NCBI GenBank assembly: GCA_025057935.1
Contig: JANWUW010000077.1
Coordinates: forward strand, 1-63,702
Source of the DNA: Thermoflexales bacterium
Lineage (GTDB): Bacteria; Chloroflexota; Anaerolineae; J036; Brachytrichaceae
Direction of reading: 5' to 3'
Length of the DNA stretch: 63,702 nt
Shown here: positions 24,943-33,851 of the stretch, piece by piece
Layout of the letters: every line of letters starts with the position of its first letter
Numbering within the stretch: the stretch's first letter is position 1
Notes under the pieces: model-generated
The model's database searches: none
What the model was told of the DNA's origin: nothing
Seen by the model: only the letters and a program-made list of their open reading frames with translations
Program-made: the position numbers and the translations under genes

Positions 24943-25686
24943 TGGGCGATTGCGCGGCGCGCCACCCGCACGCGGATACTGCCGCGGTGTAGGGCGCAGC
25001 TTGCGAATGAGCACCAAAGCACGACTCTCCTCACGCTGCGGCAACGCCGTGGGTTGAAGCGCCTCAACCACACCGCCCAGCACCTCGATGGCATAGGCAG
25101 CTTCGTTGACCTCTTGCTCTGCTTGGCGCCCCTTCATCGCAATGCAGAGCCCGCCAAGGCGCGTGAGCGGCAAAAGATACTCCACTAGCGTCGGCAACGG
25201 CGCAACTGCGCGTGCGACCACTACCGGATACTGCTCCCTGTGTTCTGGGCGTAGCGCCAGCTCCTCCGCGCGCGCATGCAGGGCATACACCTCGCGCAAT
25301 GCGAGCGCCTGCACAACCGCTTCGCAGAAGCGCAACTTCTTCGCCGTGCTATCCACCAGCCACACGCGCCACTCTGGCAGCGCGATCTTGAGCGGGATGC
25401 CCGGCAAGCCAGCGCCGGTGCCGACGTCCATGAACGTCGGCGGCGTTTCGCAGCGCGCACGCTCGCGCAAGAGCACAGGCGCAACTGTGAGCGCATCAGC
25501 GAAGTGGAGCGCGACGATTTCAGCCTCGTCGGTGATTGCAGTGAGGTTGAACTTCTGATTCCATTCCTGGATGAGCGCTGCGTAACGCGCAAATTGTTCG
25601 AGCTGCGATTCCGACAAGCACAAGCCCAAACCATTGGCGAAATCGCCAAGCTTTTGTATAGAATCCGTAAAGACCCGGCGCTTCAT
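24928..25686 (-). CDS. rsmG: 16S rRNA (guanine527-N7)-methyltransferase RsmG
   Basis: A 252-residue class I SAM methyltransferase that modifies G527 in 16S rRNA. The SAM motif is DVGTGAGLPGIPLKI and the typical VDSTAKKLRFCEAV follows; the N-terminal helical region contains WNQKFNLTAI. A short basic C-terminal extension is present. A TTG at 25695 is an alternative start. The ATG overlaps, on the opposite strand, the ATG of the small secreted protein gene. Confidence 0.94.
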   Translation of the reverse strand: MKRRVFTDSIQKLGDFANGLGLCLSESQLEQFARYAALIQEWNQKFNLTAITDEAEIVALHFADALTVAPVLLRERARCETPPTFMDVGTGAGLPGIPLKIALPEWRVWLVDSTAKKLRFCEAVVQALALREVYALHARAEELALRPEHREQYPVVVARAVAPLPTLVEYLLPLTRLGGLCIAMKGRQAEQEVNEAAYAIEVLGGVVEALQPTALPQREESRALVLIRKLRPTPRQYPRAGGAPRNRPLKPR

Positions 25687-25990
25687 GTCAAGCAAAAAAA
25701 TGCGACCAGCACATCAGCGGAAGAGACTTCTCGCGCCTGCCTTCTGGCTGATCGTTGTTGGGGCAAGCGTAATGTTCTCGCCCGCGATTCGGGCGCGAGC
25801 GGAGCACGAGCCGCCGGTGTGCGTGTTTGCTTGCAACCCGCGCTGGCGTCAATGCCTTGTCTACGAGGCTAGCAAACTGCCGAAGGGATACATCCCAGTG
25901 CGACGCACGCCGTATGGGTATCAGCGGGTATACGTGCCCAGCGTGTGCCAGCGCGTCTGCCTTGGCGCGGCGGAGGGCTGCTTGCCCTGA
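25685..25990 (+). CDS. Small secreted cysteine-rich protein, hypothetical
   Basis: A 101-residue protein with a basic N-terminus, one hydrophobic segment (about 18-34) and a likely signal cleavage after SPAIRARA. The mature ~65 residues contain six cysteines (VCVFAC, RQC, SVCQRVC, EGC) and several Tyr/Arg, suggesting a disulfide-stabilised extracellular miniprotein. I do not recognise the family. Start at ATG 25685 rather than 25634, because the longer frame runs antisense through rsmG. TAGAAT occurs about 20 nt upstream. Confidence 0.6.
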   Translation: MSSKKMRPAHQRKRLLAPAFWLIVVGASVMFSPAIRARAEHEPPVCVFACNPRWRQCLVYEASKLPKGYIPVRRTPYGYQRVYVPSVCQRVCLGAAEGCLP

Positions 25991-25995
25991 AGCGC

Positions 25996-26376
25996 TCAAA
26001 ATGCCGCGTAGCGCGCCGTCTCCACAGCGCGCGAGCCGAAGAGGGCGTTCACCAGCAAGACAACGCTGTAGAGGAGCAGCGCCCCACGATCGTCACGCCC
26101 ACGCGTGTACGCGAAGGTTGCTGGCACGGCGAGCACTACTAAGACGCCGTAGAGATAATGTACAGCGCGCACAATGCCTCCTAGTCCCTGCGCTACTAGC
26201 ATCAGTCCAACGACTGCTTGCACTAAGCCAAGCAACGGACTAAGCGCCACCGCTCCGAAGTAGCTGCCGTCCATGCCCTCGCCGCGCAGATACTTGATCA
26301 ACCCCCAAGCGCCCACCAGCGCGTTGAACAGCATCACCGCCGTGGCAAGATTCGCGTGGATTTGAATCAAGCCCAT
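25996..26376 (-). CDS. Hypothetical four-helix membrane protein
   Basis: A 126-residue protein with four hydrophobic segments (about 8-30, 42-62, 68-86 and 98-115) separated by short polar loops. I recognise no functional motif. Start at ATG 26376, where TACAAT ends 10 nt upstream; the frame beyond (to 26424) would lie before the promoter. It converges on the small cysteine-rich protein gene with a 5-nt gap. Confidence 0.65.
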   Translation of the reverse strand: MGLIQIHANLATAVMLFNALVGAWGLIKYLRGEGMDGSYFGAVALSPLLGLVQAVVGLMLVAQGLGGIVRAVHYLYGVLVVLAVPATFAYTRGRDDRGALLLYSVVLLVNALFGSRAVETARYAAF

Positions 26377-26386
26377 GATCGCAAAG

Positions 26387-26392
26387 ATTGTA
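26387..26392 (-). promoter_or_regulatory. Predicted -10 box (TACAAT), leaderless
   Basis: TACAAT on the minus strand ends 10 nt before the ATG at 26376, with no ribosome-binding sequence between. Confidence 0.55.
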
Positions 26393-26517
26393 GCGGGCGG
26401 TAGACACCCACCTTCATGGCGCATGATGTTCAGCCTGCCGCGCGCACGTTTAGATTAAGATCAAGTTGTGCAGCACATTCGTGCTCAACTGCGCTGCACA
26501 GAGGAGGCAAACGCACC

Positions 26518-27360
<843 letters not shown>

Positions 27361-27367
27361 GCCATGT

Positions 27368-27396
27368 GCCCGGCAAGGCAAAATGCCTTGCCGGGC
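27368..27396 (+). terminator. Strong hairpin after the sulfurtransferase gene
   Basis: GCCCGGCAAGGCA and TGCCTTGCCGGGC form a perfect 13-bp stem with a 3-nt AAA loop, 8 bases after the stop. No T run follows, so it may be a Rho-independent-like stop, an mRNA stabiliser or both. Confidence 0.6.
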
Positions 27397-27419
27397 GCGT
27401 GTCTGCGCCCTCGTCTCCA

Positions 27420-27977
27420 ATGCAGCGTCATTCACCACCCCGCCTGCAAACATGGGTCGCCTTCCTGTTTGTGAACATCGTCGTGTCGGCGATCACGGCG
27501 TTTGTCGTGGTGCGAGTGTTGACGCTCAACTACAGCCGCTCGGAAAGCGGCAACTCCTCAGCGAGCACAACCCGAGCAGCGGCGCTCAATTCCCCAGCAA
27601 CATCCACACCTAACATCGCCAGCAACGAAACAGCGCTCATCGGCGCAGCAGATGGAACAGCGACAAGCCCTGCGCCGCGCCCTCGCGTGCGCATTGCAAG
27701 CGTGAGCTATCCTGGGCAGCGTTCGCGCGAGCGCGTGGTGTTGGTCAACGAAGGCGCGCCCGTGGACTTGCGCGGCTGGCAATTAGTCAGCCCGCGAGGG
27801 CAAGTCTACACCTTCAGCAACGTTGTGCTCCTTAGTTTCCTTAACGTCAACACGACGCGTGGCACGGACACGCCAACCGATCTGTTTTGGAACCTCGACG
27901 AAGCGGTGTGGCGATCCGGCGATACTGTGACGCTCAAGCGGGGCGAGGAGATCATCGCCACCTTTGTAGTGCCCTAA
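27420..27977 (+). CDS. Membrane-anchored lamin-tail domain protein
   Basis: A 185-residue protein with one N-terminal membrane helix (about 12-34, [20 protein letters not shown]), a ~60-residue Ser/Thr/Ala-rich linker and a C-terminal lamin-tail (LTD) beta domain: [19 protein letters not shown], then YTFSNVVL and [22 protein letters not shown] domains are common in bacterial surface proteins, often with nucleases, and mediate binding; here no enzymatic domain is attached. The anchor and linker place the domain outside the cell. The start is uncertain. Confidence 0.75.
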   Translation: MQRHSPPRLQTWVAFLFVNIVVSAITAFVVVRVLTLNYSRSESGNSSASTTRAAALNSPATSTPNIASNETALIGAADGTATSPAPRPRVRIASVSYPGQRSRERVVLVNEGAPVDLRGWQLVSPRGQVYTFSNVVLLSFLNVNTTRGTDTPTDLFWNLDEAVWRSGDTVTLKRGEEIIATFVVP

Positions 27978-28017
27978 GCACCGCCGCCCAGCAGGTCGTT
28001 TTGGCAACGGCATGTGT

Positions 28018-28023
28018 TATCCT
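28018..28023 (+). promoter_or_regulatory. Predicted -10 box (TATCCT), leaderless start of ychF
   Basis: TATCCT ends 11 nt before the ATG at 28035. No Shine-Dalgarno is present. TTGGCA at 28001-28006 is too close to serve as a standard -35. Confidence 0.5.
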
Positions 28024-28034
28024 TGCCGACCGTC

Positions 28035-29141
28035 ATGGGGCTTTCGACGGGCATCGTAGGGCTGCCAAACGTCGGCAAGTCCACTATCTTTAATGCGCTC
28101 ACTTCAGCGAACGCGCTTGCAGCCAATTACCCTTTCGCCACCATCGAGCCAAACAAGGGCGTTGTGCTTGTGCCCGACCCGCGCCTCGAGGAGATCGCCC
28201 GTTACATCAAGACAGAGCGCCTTGTCCCAGCGACGATCGAGGTGGTGGACATCGCCGGCCTCGTCAAAGGCGCCTCGCAGGGTCAGGGGCTCGGCAACCA
28301 ATTCCTCGGCCATATCCGCAACGTGGACGCGATCTTGCACATCGTGCGTTGCTTCGACAACCCCGACGTAGTGCACGTGGAGGGCAGCGTAGACCCCGTG
28401 CGGGACGTGGAGACGATCGAGCTGGAGCTGGTGCTCGCAGACCTTGAAAGCGCCGAGCGGCAGCTCGAGAAGAACAAACGCGCTGCCACCCAACGCGATC
28501 CAGACGCGATCCAGCGCGTGGCGGTGCTCGAGCCAATCGTCGCCCTGCTGCGCGAGGGCAAGCCAGCGCGCAAAGCGCTCGAGAACATGGATGAGGCAGG
28601 GCGCAAGCTCGCGCGCACCCTCGGCTTCATCACCGCGAAGCCCGTGCTCTACGTCGCCAACGTAGATGACACCGACCCGAGCGGCACGCGCAATCCCTTC
28701 GTGGCTGCGTTGCGTGCGTGGGCAGAACAACACGGTGAGCAGATGATCATCATCTCAGGCGCCATCGAAGCCGAGATCGCCGCACTGGACGATCCTGAGG
28801 AGCGCCGCGCCTTCTTAGCCAGCTTGGGGCTTGAAGAGTCTGGGCTGGCGCGCCTAGCGCGCGCGACCTATCGGCTGCTCGGTCTGCATTCGTTCTTCAC
28901 CGCAGGCCCTAAGGAAGTGCGCGCTTGGACGATTCCCATCGGCACGCGCGCCCCGCAGGCAGCAGGCGTGATCCATTCGGATTTCGAGCGCGGCTTCATC
29001 CGCGCTGAGGTGTACACGCTAGATGACCTGCGCGCCTACAAGACCGAGGCTGCGATCCGCGCCGCGGGCAAGCTGCGCAGCGAGGGCAAAGACTACGTTG
29101 TGCGCGACGGTGACATCATGCATTTTCTTTTCAGCGTGTGA
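28035..29141 (+). CDS. ychF: Redox-regulated ATPase/GTPase YchF (OLA1)
   Basis: A 368-residue translation-associated P-loop NTPase of the Obg-HflX superfamily that prefers ATP. G1 is GLPNVGKST (about 8-16), followed by NYPFATIEPNKGVV, then DIAGLVKGASQGQGLGNQFL (G3). The C-terminal TGS domain contains TFFTAGPKEVRAWTI-like sequence and EGKDYVVRDGDIMHFLF. The protein binds ribosomes and modulates stress responses. ATG 28035 is chosen over an upstream 28014 start because the -10 box lies between them. Confidence 0.97.
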   Translation: MGLSTGIVGLPNVGKSTIFNALTSANALAANYPFATIEPNKGVVLVPDPRLEEIARYIKTERLVPATIEVVDIAGLVKGASQGQGLGNQFLGHIRNVDAILHIVRCFDNPDVVHVEGSVDPVRDVETIELELVLADLESAERQLEKNKRAATQRDPDAIQRVAVLEPIVALLREGKPARKALENMDEAGRKLARTLGFITAKPVLYVANVDDTDPSGTRNPFVAALRAWAEQHGEQMIIISGAIEAEIAALDDPEERRAFLASLGLEESGLARLARATYRLLGLHSFFTAGPKEVRAWTIPIGTRAPQAAGVIHSDFERGFIRAEVYTLDDLRAYKTEAAIRAAGKLRSEGKDYVVRDGDIMHFLFSV

Positions 29142-29147
29142 GGCGCT

Positions 29148-29543
29148 TCAGTCTGGCTTCTCAAACGGGGGCTCTGGCGCTGCGGTGGAGGGCGTCGCCT
29201 CATGGGCAGGCGATGGACGCGCACGGCGCGCAATGGCTTCGTTGATCTTGTGCAACGAGTCGGCAAGCCCAAGCTCCACCTCGCGCAGAATCTGAGGGCC
29301 GTGCGCTGTCTCCCACGCCTCACGCACACCCGCTTGAACATTTTGGTAGCGCGCGCGTATGTTCTCCACGACCTCAGTGAGTTGTTGGTTCACCTGCTCC
29401 AGCCGGGAGATCAAGGCGCGCTCAATGCTCCTGCACTCCTCGCTTTCTAGCGTTGCGCGTAGTAAAGCAATCAAGTTTTCGCCGAGCGCGCGCAGCTCAC
29501 CTTCGATCGTCCGTGCCTCCTGCTCTGCCATAGCTTGGCTCAT
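29148..29543 (-). CDS. Hypothetical helical protein coupled to MscS-type channel
   Basis: A 131-residue, mostly helical hydrophilic protein (Leu/Glu/Arg-rich heptads over about 10-105) with a Pro/Ala-rich tail. It has no recognised motif. Its ATG (29541-29543) overlaps the stop of the MscS-like gene (ATGA), which favours translational coupling. A second ATG at 29531 lies 10 nt after a TAAAAT box, so an internal leaderless start is also possible. It may modulate the channel; that is a guess from position only. Confidence 0.6.
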   Translation of the reverse strand: MSQAMAEQEARTIEGELRALGENLIALLRATLESEECRSIERALISRLEQVNQQLTEVVENIRARYQNVQAGVREAWETAHGPQILREVELGLADSLHKINEAIARRARPSPAHEATPSTAAPEPPFEKPD

Positions 29544-30601
29544 TTTACCGACCGCGGCGCTGTTGCCTCGTACACAAACAGCGTCTGCGTTGGATAGGCG
29601 AACGCAATGCCCTCAGCGTTGAAACGCTCAAGAAGCGCGAGATTCACTGCTTGCTGCGCGTCCATGTATGCCACAAAGTCAGGCGTCTGCACCCAATAGA
29701 CTGCCTCAAAGATCAAAGCCGAAGGACCGAATTCCTTAAAGTGCGCACGCTCGAAGCGCACGCCGGGCGTGCGCTCAATCACCTCGCGCAGGATCAACGG
29801 GATGCGCTGCAGGCGCTCTAGCGGGGTCTGATACACCACGCCCACGTTGAGCACCGCGCGGCGCTCCTGCAAGTCCTTGAAGTTACGCAGGCGACTGCGC
29901 AGCAAGTCACTGTTGGAAAACACGAGTTGCTCTCCTGTCAAGCTGCGCACGCGCGTGGACTTTAGCCCGATGCGCTCCACTGTGCCCATGAAGTTATCCA
30001 CCATGATGAAGTCACCAACGACGAACGGCTTGTCTACCACGATGGACAAAGCGGCGAAGAGGTCACCCAAGATGTTCTGCACCGCCAAGCCGATGGCGAT
30101 GCTGGCTAAGCCCACGCTCGCGATGAGCGCGCTGACGTTGACGCCGAGGTTCTCCAGCGCCACCAACAACGCCAATGTCCACAGCGCCGCGCGCACAAGC
30201 AATCCAAGCGCCTGAATCGCGGTCACGGCGCTTGCGTCCTCGCTTAAGCGTTGGCGCCGATAACGCTCGAGGTAGATGCCCACGCCGACACTCGCCCACT
30301 CCGCAGCCTGCAACAGCACTGCCACGAAGACGAGGCGCTCGACCCACAGCCGCACATTTGCCGGCAACGCGAACACCTGTGCAACGAAGTAAAGCGCCAG
30401 CGCAACCAGCGTGTAGAAGCGCAGACGCTGAACGACAAAACGCACACCTGCGCCGAAGCGCGATGCTTCGAGCAGCGTGGTGATGCTCTGGCTCGTCAGT
30501 GCACGGCGCAGCGTTACAAGCAGCACTGTCAAGCCAGCCCAAAGCGCAAGGGCAAGCAACCATTCGACCAGAGGTATGCCAGCAATGTCGAGGGCGCGCA
30601 T
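29540..30601 (-). CDS. MscS family mechanosensitive ion channel
   Basis: A 353-residue small-conductance channel family protein. Four or five hydrophobic helices occupy about 1-165, including the pore-lining TM3 region ALIASVGLASIAIGLAVQNILGDLFAAL, followed by the beta domain DKPFVVGDFIMVDNFMGTVERIGLKSTRVRS and a C-terminal alpha/beta domain. It should open under membrane tension to release solutes. Start at ATG 30601 rather than 30637 because TACCAT ends 7 nt before it. Confidence 0.92.
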   Translation of the reverse strand: MRALDIAGIPLVEWLLALALWAGLTVLLVTLRRALTSQSITTLLEASRFGAGVRFVVQRLRFYTLVALALYFVAQVFALPANVRLWVERLVFVAVLLQAAEWASVGVGIYLERYRRQRLSEDASAVTAIQALGLLVRAALWTLALLVALENLGVNVSALIASVGLASIAIGLAVQNILGDLFAALSIVVDKPFVVGDFIMVDNFMGTVERIGLKSTRVRSLTGEQLVFSNSDLLRSRLRNFKDLQERRAVLNVGVVYQTPLERLQRIPLILREVIERTPGVRFERAHFKEFGPSALIFEAVYWVQTPDFVAYMDAQQAVNLALLERFNAEGIAFAYPTQTLFVYEATAPRSVK

Positions 30602-30608
30602 AGCAATG

Positions 30609-30614
30609 ATGGTA
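30609..30614 (-). promoter_or_regulatory. Predicted -10 box (TACCAT), leaderless start of the MscS operon
   Basis: TACCAT on the minus strand ends 7 nt before the ATG at 30601, just downstream of the terminator of the upstream gene. Confidence 0.45.
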
Positions 30615-30642
30615 TTCGTCAGCGCGCCCTGCAGCAAGCAAC

Positions 30643-30675
30643 AAAAAGCGCACCTGCCGCGTGAGCAGGTGCGCC
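30643..30675 (-). terminator. Rho-independent terminator of the DJ-1/PfpI gene
   Basis: On the minus strand GCGCACCTG pairs with CAGGTGCGC (9 bp, 9-nt loop) and is followed at once by TTTTTGTTG. It lies about 25 bases after the stop of the PfpI-like gene. Confidence 0.88.
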
Positions 30676-30698
30676 AAAAACGAGCAGTGCTGGCGCGG

Positions 30699-31304
30699 CT
30701 ACGCTAACGCTGCCTCAGCTTGTGGCTCAAGCTCGATGCGCGCACCGAGCAGCTTGACAAACTGCGCGATCCAATCTGGATGTGCAGGCCACGCCGGCGC
30801 GGTGACCAGATTGCCTTCGGTCACAGCCCGATCAGCGGGCATCTCCTCGTAGCGAGCGCCTGCCTCGACCATATCTGGACCGACCGCAGGATACGCTGTG
30901 CAATAGCGCCCCTTCAGCACGCCCGCCGCTGCCAACACCAGCGGACCGTGGCAGATCGCTGCCACGGGCTTATTGGTCGCGAAGAAGTGGCGTGTGATCT
31001 CGAGCACGCGCTTGTTCAAGCGAATGTACTCAGGGGCGCGCCCACCAGGGATAACCAACCCAGCGTACTCCGCCTCGTTGATCTCGTCAAAGCTCTTGTT
31101 TAGCTTGAAGTTGTGACCGCGCTTCTCGCTATAGGTCTGGTCGCCTTCGAAGTCGTGCACAGCCGTGCGCACGAACTCCCCTGCCTTCTTGCCGGGGCAA
31201 GCGGCGTGCACCTCATAGCCCATCGCTGCCAGCGCTTGGAACGGCACCATCACCTCGTAGTCTTCCACGTAATCGCCGACTAGGAAGAGAATTTTCTTCG
31301 CCAT
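30699..31304 (-). CDS. DJ-1/PfpI family protein (protease or deglycase-like)
   Basis: A 201-residue class I glutamine amidotransferase-like fold of the DJ-1/PfpI superfamily. The nucleophile elbow is [12 protein letters not shown] (Cys near 106, followed by His), the conserved Glu is in [10 protein letters not shown], and [13 protein letters not shown] matches the oxyanion region. Members act as intracellular proteases, glyoxalases or protein deglycases; sequence alone does not decide. The ribosome site GGAGGTGA lies before ATG. It is monocistronic with a strong terminator. Confidence 0.88.
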   Translation of the reverse strand: MAKKILFLVGDYVEDYEVMVPFQALAAMGYEVHAACPGKKAGEFVRTAVHDFEGDQTYSEKRGHNFKLNKSFDEINEAEYAGLVIPGGRAPEYIRLNKRVLEITRHFFATNKPVAAICHGPLVLAAAGVLKGRYCTAYPAVGPDMVEAGARYEEMPADRAVTEGNLVTAPAWPAHPDWIAQFVKLLGARIELEPQAEAALA

Positions 31305-31465
31305 CTCGTTTCACCTCCGTGAGAAACTCGGGGTGCGATTAGCGTAGCGAAAAACCGCGTAAGGAAGAAAAGGAGCGAGCCGTTTTTAATCTTTCGCTCA
31401 TTCTACTCTTGAGAGCATGCGCACGGGAGAAGTGCGCTGTCCCCGCTCTTGGAATCGGCGCTCTT

Positions 31466-31471
31466 TATAAT
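31466..31471 (+). promoter_or_regulatory. Consensus -10 box (TATAAT), leaderless start of purH
   Basis: A perfect TATAAT ends exactly 10 nt before the purH ATG at 31482. The spacer is CTGTCGCGCG, with no Shine-Dalgarno. A recognisable -35 at normal spacing is lacking. Confidence 0.75.
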
Positions 31472-31481
31472 CTGTCGCGCG

Positions 31482-33020
31482 ATGAAGGCGCTGCTGTCTG
31501 TCTCGGATAAGCGCAACCTTGTGGAATTTGCCCGTAGGCTGCTGAAGTTCAACGTGGATCTGATCGCCAGCGGCGGCACAGCGCGCACATTGAAAGCAGA
31601 GGGGCTGCCCGTGACCACAGTGGAGGAATACACTGGCTCGCCGGAGATCCTCGAAGGTCGCGTGAAGACGCTGCATCCGAAGATCTTCGCCGGCATTCTC
31701 GCGCGCGATACAGAGCAAGACCGCGCCGATCTCGCGCGCATCGGCGCTGAGATGATCGACCTAGTGGTCGTCAATCTGTATCCTTTTCGCAAGACCATTG
31801 CGCAACCGTACGTTACGCTTCACGACGCGATCGAGTTCATAGACATCGGCGGCGTGGCGCTGCTGCGCGCCGCAGCAAAGAACTTCCATCGTGTCGCCGT
31901 AGTCTGCGATCCTAATGACTACGAGCTCGTGTTGCGCGATCTCGAGAAGTACGGCAGCGTCTCGCTCGAAACGCGCGAGGTGTTCGCGCTGAAGGCGTTT
32001 GCTCACACAGCCGAATACGATGCTAGCATTCGCGATTATCTGCTCAACCTGCGCCCCGCAGATGCAGCAACGGTCACGCTCGTTCTGCACAAAGTGCAAG
32101 ACCTACGCTACGGCGAAAACCCACATCAGCACGCGGCGCTCTACAGCCTCAATGGCGCACCGCGCGGGCCTTTGGGCGGCAAACTGCTGCAAGGCAAAGA
32201 ACTCTCCTACAACAACTTGCTCGATCTCGACGCCGCTTGGCAAGCAGTGTGGCGCTTCGATCGCCCCGCGACGGTGATTGTGAAACACCTAAGCCCTTGC
32301 GGTATCGCGATGTCGGACACGCTCGCGCGCGCCTTTCAGGCAGCGCTCGCAAGCGACCCGGTCTCGGCGTTCGGCAGCATCCTGGCGTTCAACCGCATTC
32401 TCGACGGCGACACAGTGCGCGCCATGGGCGACTTGTTCATCGAAGCAATCGTCGCACCGGGCTTCACTGACGAGGCGCGCGCGCTTCTGAGCACGCGAAA
32501 GAACTGCCGCGTGGTCGAAGCTCCTCAGCCGTCTCCAGCCGTGAGCGTGGGCTGGGAATACCGCACCATCACTGGGGGCATCTTGCGGCAATCGGTGGAC
32601 ATGGGCGATCCCGCCGGCACCGAGTGGCGCGTGGTCACTCACGAACAACCTACCGAGGCGCAAATGCGCGCGCTGCGCTTTGCGTGGCAAGCTTGCCAAC
32701 CCGTGCGGAGCAACGCCATCGTGATCGCCCGACTTGAAGACGACGGCACACTTGCCACTGTTGGCATTGGCGGAGGACAGCCGAACCGCGTGGATAGCGT
32801 GCGCCTTGCCTGCGAGCGCGCAGGGGCGCGTGCCCAAGGCGCAGTGCTCGCTAGCGATGCCTTCTTCCCCTTTGCAGACAGCATCGAGGTCGCTGCCCGC
32901 GCAGGGGTTGTGGCGATCGTCCAGCCTGGTGGATCAGTGCGCGACGCCGAAGTCATCGAGGCAGCGAATCGATCAGGAATCGCCATGATCTTCACCGGCG
33001 TGCGACACTTCCGACACTGA
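31482..33020 (+). CDS. purH: Bifunctional AICAR transformylase/IMP cyclohydrolase PurH
   Basis: A 512-residue enzyme catalysing the last two steps of purine biosynthesis. Residues about 1-145 form the IMP cyclohydrolase (MGS-like) domain with LIASGGTARTL, EILEGRVKTLHPKI and VVNLYPF. The rest is the AICAR formyltransferase with RYGENPHQHAAL, the catalytic KHLSPCGIA (Lys-His pair) and VGIGGGQPNRVDSV. Full normal length. It heads an operon with a membrane protein, YraN and a methyltransferase; the next gene begins 1 nt after its stop. Confidence 0.98.
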   Translation: MKALLSVSDKRNLVEFARRLLKFNVDLIASGGTARTLKAEGLPVTTVEEYTGSPEILEGRVKTLHPKIFAGILARDTEQDRADLARIGAEMIDLVVVNLYPFRKTIAQPYVTLHDAIEFIDIGGVALLRAAAKNFHRVAVVCDPNDYELVLRDLEKYGSVSLETREVFALKAFAHTAEYDASIRDYLLNLRPADAATVTLVLHKVQDLRYGENPHQHAALYSLNGAPRGPLGGKLLQGKELSYNNLLDLDAAWQAVWRFDRPATVIVKHLSPCGIAMSDTLARAFQAALASDPVSAFGSILAFNRILDGDTVRAMGDLFIEAIVAPGFTDEARALLSTRKNCRVVEAPQPSPAVSVGWEYRTITGGILRQSVDMGDPAGTEWRVVTHEQPTEAQMRALRFAWQACQPVRSNAIVIARLEDDGTLATVGIGGGQPNRVDSVRLACERAGARAQGAVLASDAFFPFADSIEVAARAGVVAIVQPGGSVRDAEVIEAANRSGIAMIFTGVRHFRH

Positions 33021-33021
33021 G

Positions 33022-33465
33022 ATGAACCGTTTACAAGCCCGCTACTTGATCATTGCGGCTGCGAGTGTGGCGCTCTCTGCTGCCCTCATGCAATGGCTGC
33101 TGCTCTCCCTGCTTACACAAGGCGGTGCCGCGCTCGCGGGCGCTGCGTTCATCGCTAGCTACCTCGCGGCACTGGTCGCCACTGGCACAGTGGCGATCCT
33201 CGGCGCCCGCAAAGCCGCCGAGCGCTTCACCGATCCGCGCGTCGGGCGCATCGTTGGGCTAGCGATGGGTCTATGGGTCGGCGTGGGCGCTGTCGTTGGC
33301 TTGGTAATCTCGGTGCTGCTGCTCATGGCGCAAGTGCCCGTCGCCGCGCCGCGCGCTGGGCTGGTGGTAGTGTTTGGGTTGGTGTGCTTCCTTGTAGCGA
33401 TGGTCGCCGGCGCGATCACAGGGCGCGAGACGGCACACCCACCCGAAACGGAAGAAGAGGCTTGA
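33022..33465 (+). CDS. Hypothetical four-helix membrane protein
   Basis: A 147-residue protein with four hydrophobic segments (about 8-32, 38-60, 78-104 and 111-132), Ala/Val/Gly-rich, and an acidic tail (PPETEEEA). No motif is recognised. It sits between purH and the YraN gene, with start 1 nt after purH and stop overlapping yraN, so it is clearly in the operon. Function unknown. Confidence 0.65.
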   Translation: MNRLQARYLIIAAASVALSAALMQWLLLSLLTQGGAALAGAAFIASYLAALVATGTVAILGARKAAERFTDPRVGRIVGLAMGLWVGVGAVVGLVISVLLLMAQVPVAAPRAGLVVVFGLVCFLVAMVAGAITGRETAHPPETEEEA

Positions 33466-33851
33466 GCGTACCTTCATCGGGGCGTCGCACTCCGCGACAA
33501 AGACTCGGCACCGCGATCGAGCGCCTCGTCGCTCATCACCTCGAGGCACAAGGCTACACGCTGCTAGCGCGCAATTGGCGCTGCGCCTACGGCGAACTCG
33601 ACCTCGTTGCTGAGCGCGAGGGAGTGGTGATCTTCTTCGAAGTGCGCGCGCGGCGCTCTGAAACCTTCGGCACCCCTGAGGAGAGCCTCACCCCGCGCAA
33701 GCGCGCAGCGCTGATCGCAGCCGCCCAAGCATTCTTGGCGGAGCGCGGGTTGGAAGCCTCCGCGTGGCAAATTGACCTCGTAGCGGTCGTGCTCGACGCT
33801 CATGGGCGCGTGGCGCGCCTTACGCACATCCCCTGCGCTGTCGAAGAGTAA
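33462..33851 (+). CDS. YraN family (UPF0102) endonuclease-like protein
   Basis: A 129-residue protein of the UPF0102 family, which has a Holliday-junction-resolvase/restriction-endonuclease-like fold. Conserved segments are GTAIERLVAHHLEAQGY, ARNWRCAYGELDLVAE (catalytic Glu/Asp) and VIFFEVRARRSETFG (Glu-x-Arg in place of the usual Glu-x-Lys). The TTG at 33462 is the best start: it overlaps the upstream stop and has GAAGAAGAGG before it, and earlier codons do not match the family. Confidence 0.85.
   Translation: MSVPSSGRRTPRQRLGTAIERLVAHHLEAQGYTLLARNWRCAYGELDLVAEREGVVIFFEVRARRSETFGTPEESLTPRKRAALIAAAQAFLAERGLEASAWQIDLVAVVLDAHGRVARLTHIPCAVEE

Noticed and set aside
31305-31465. Riboswitch or purine-responsive leader upstream of purH
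   Set aside because: The TATAAT box sits 10 nt before the start codon, leaving no transcribed leader in which an aptamer could form.
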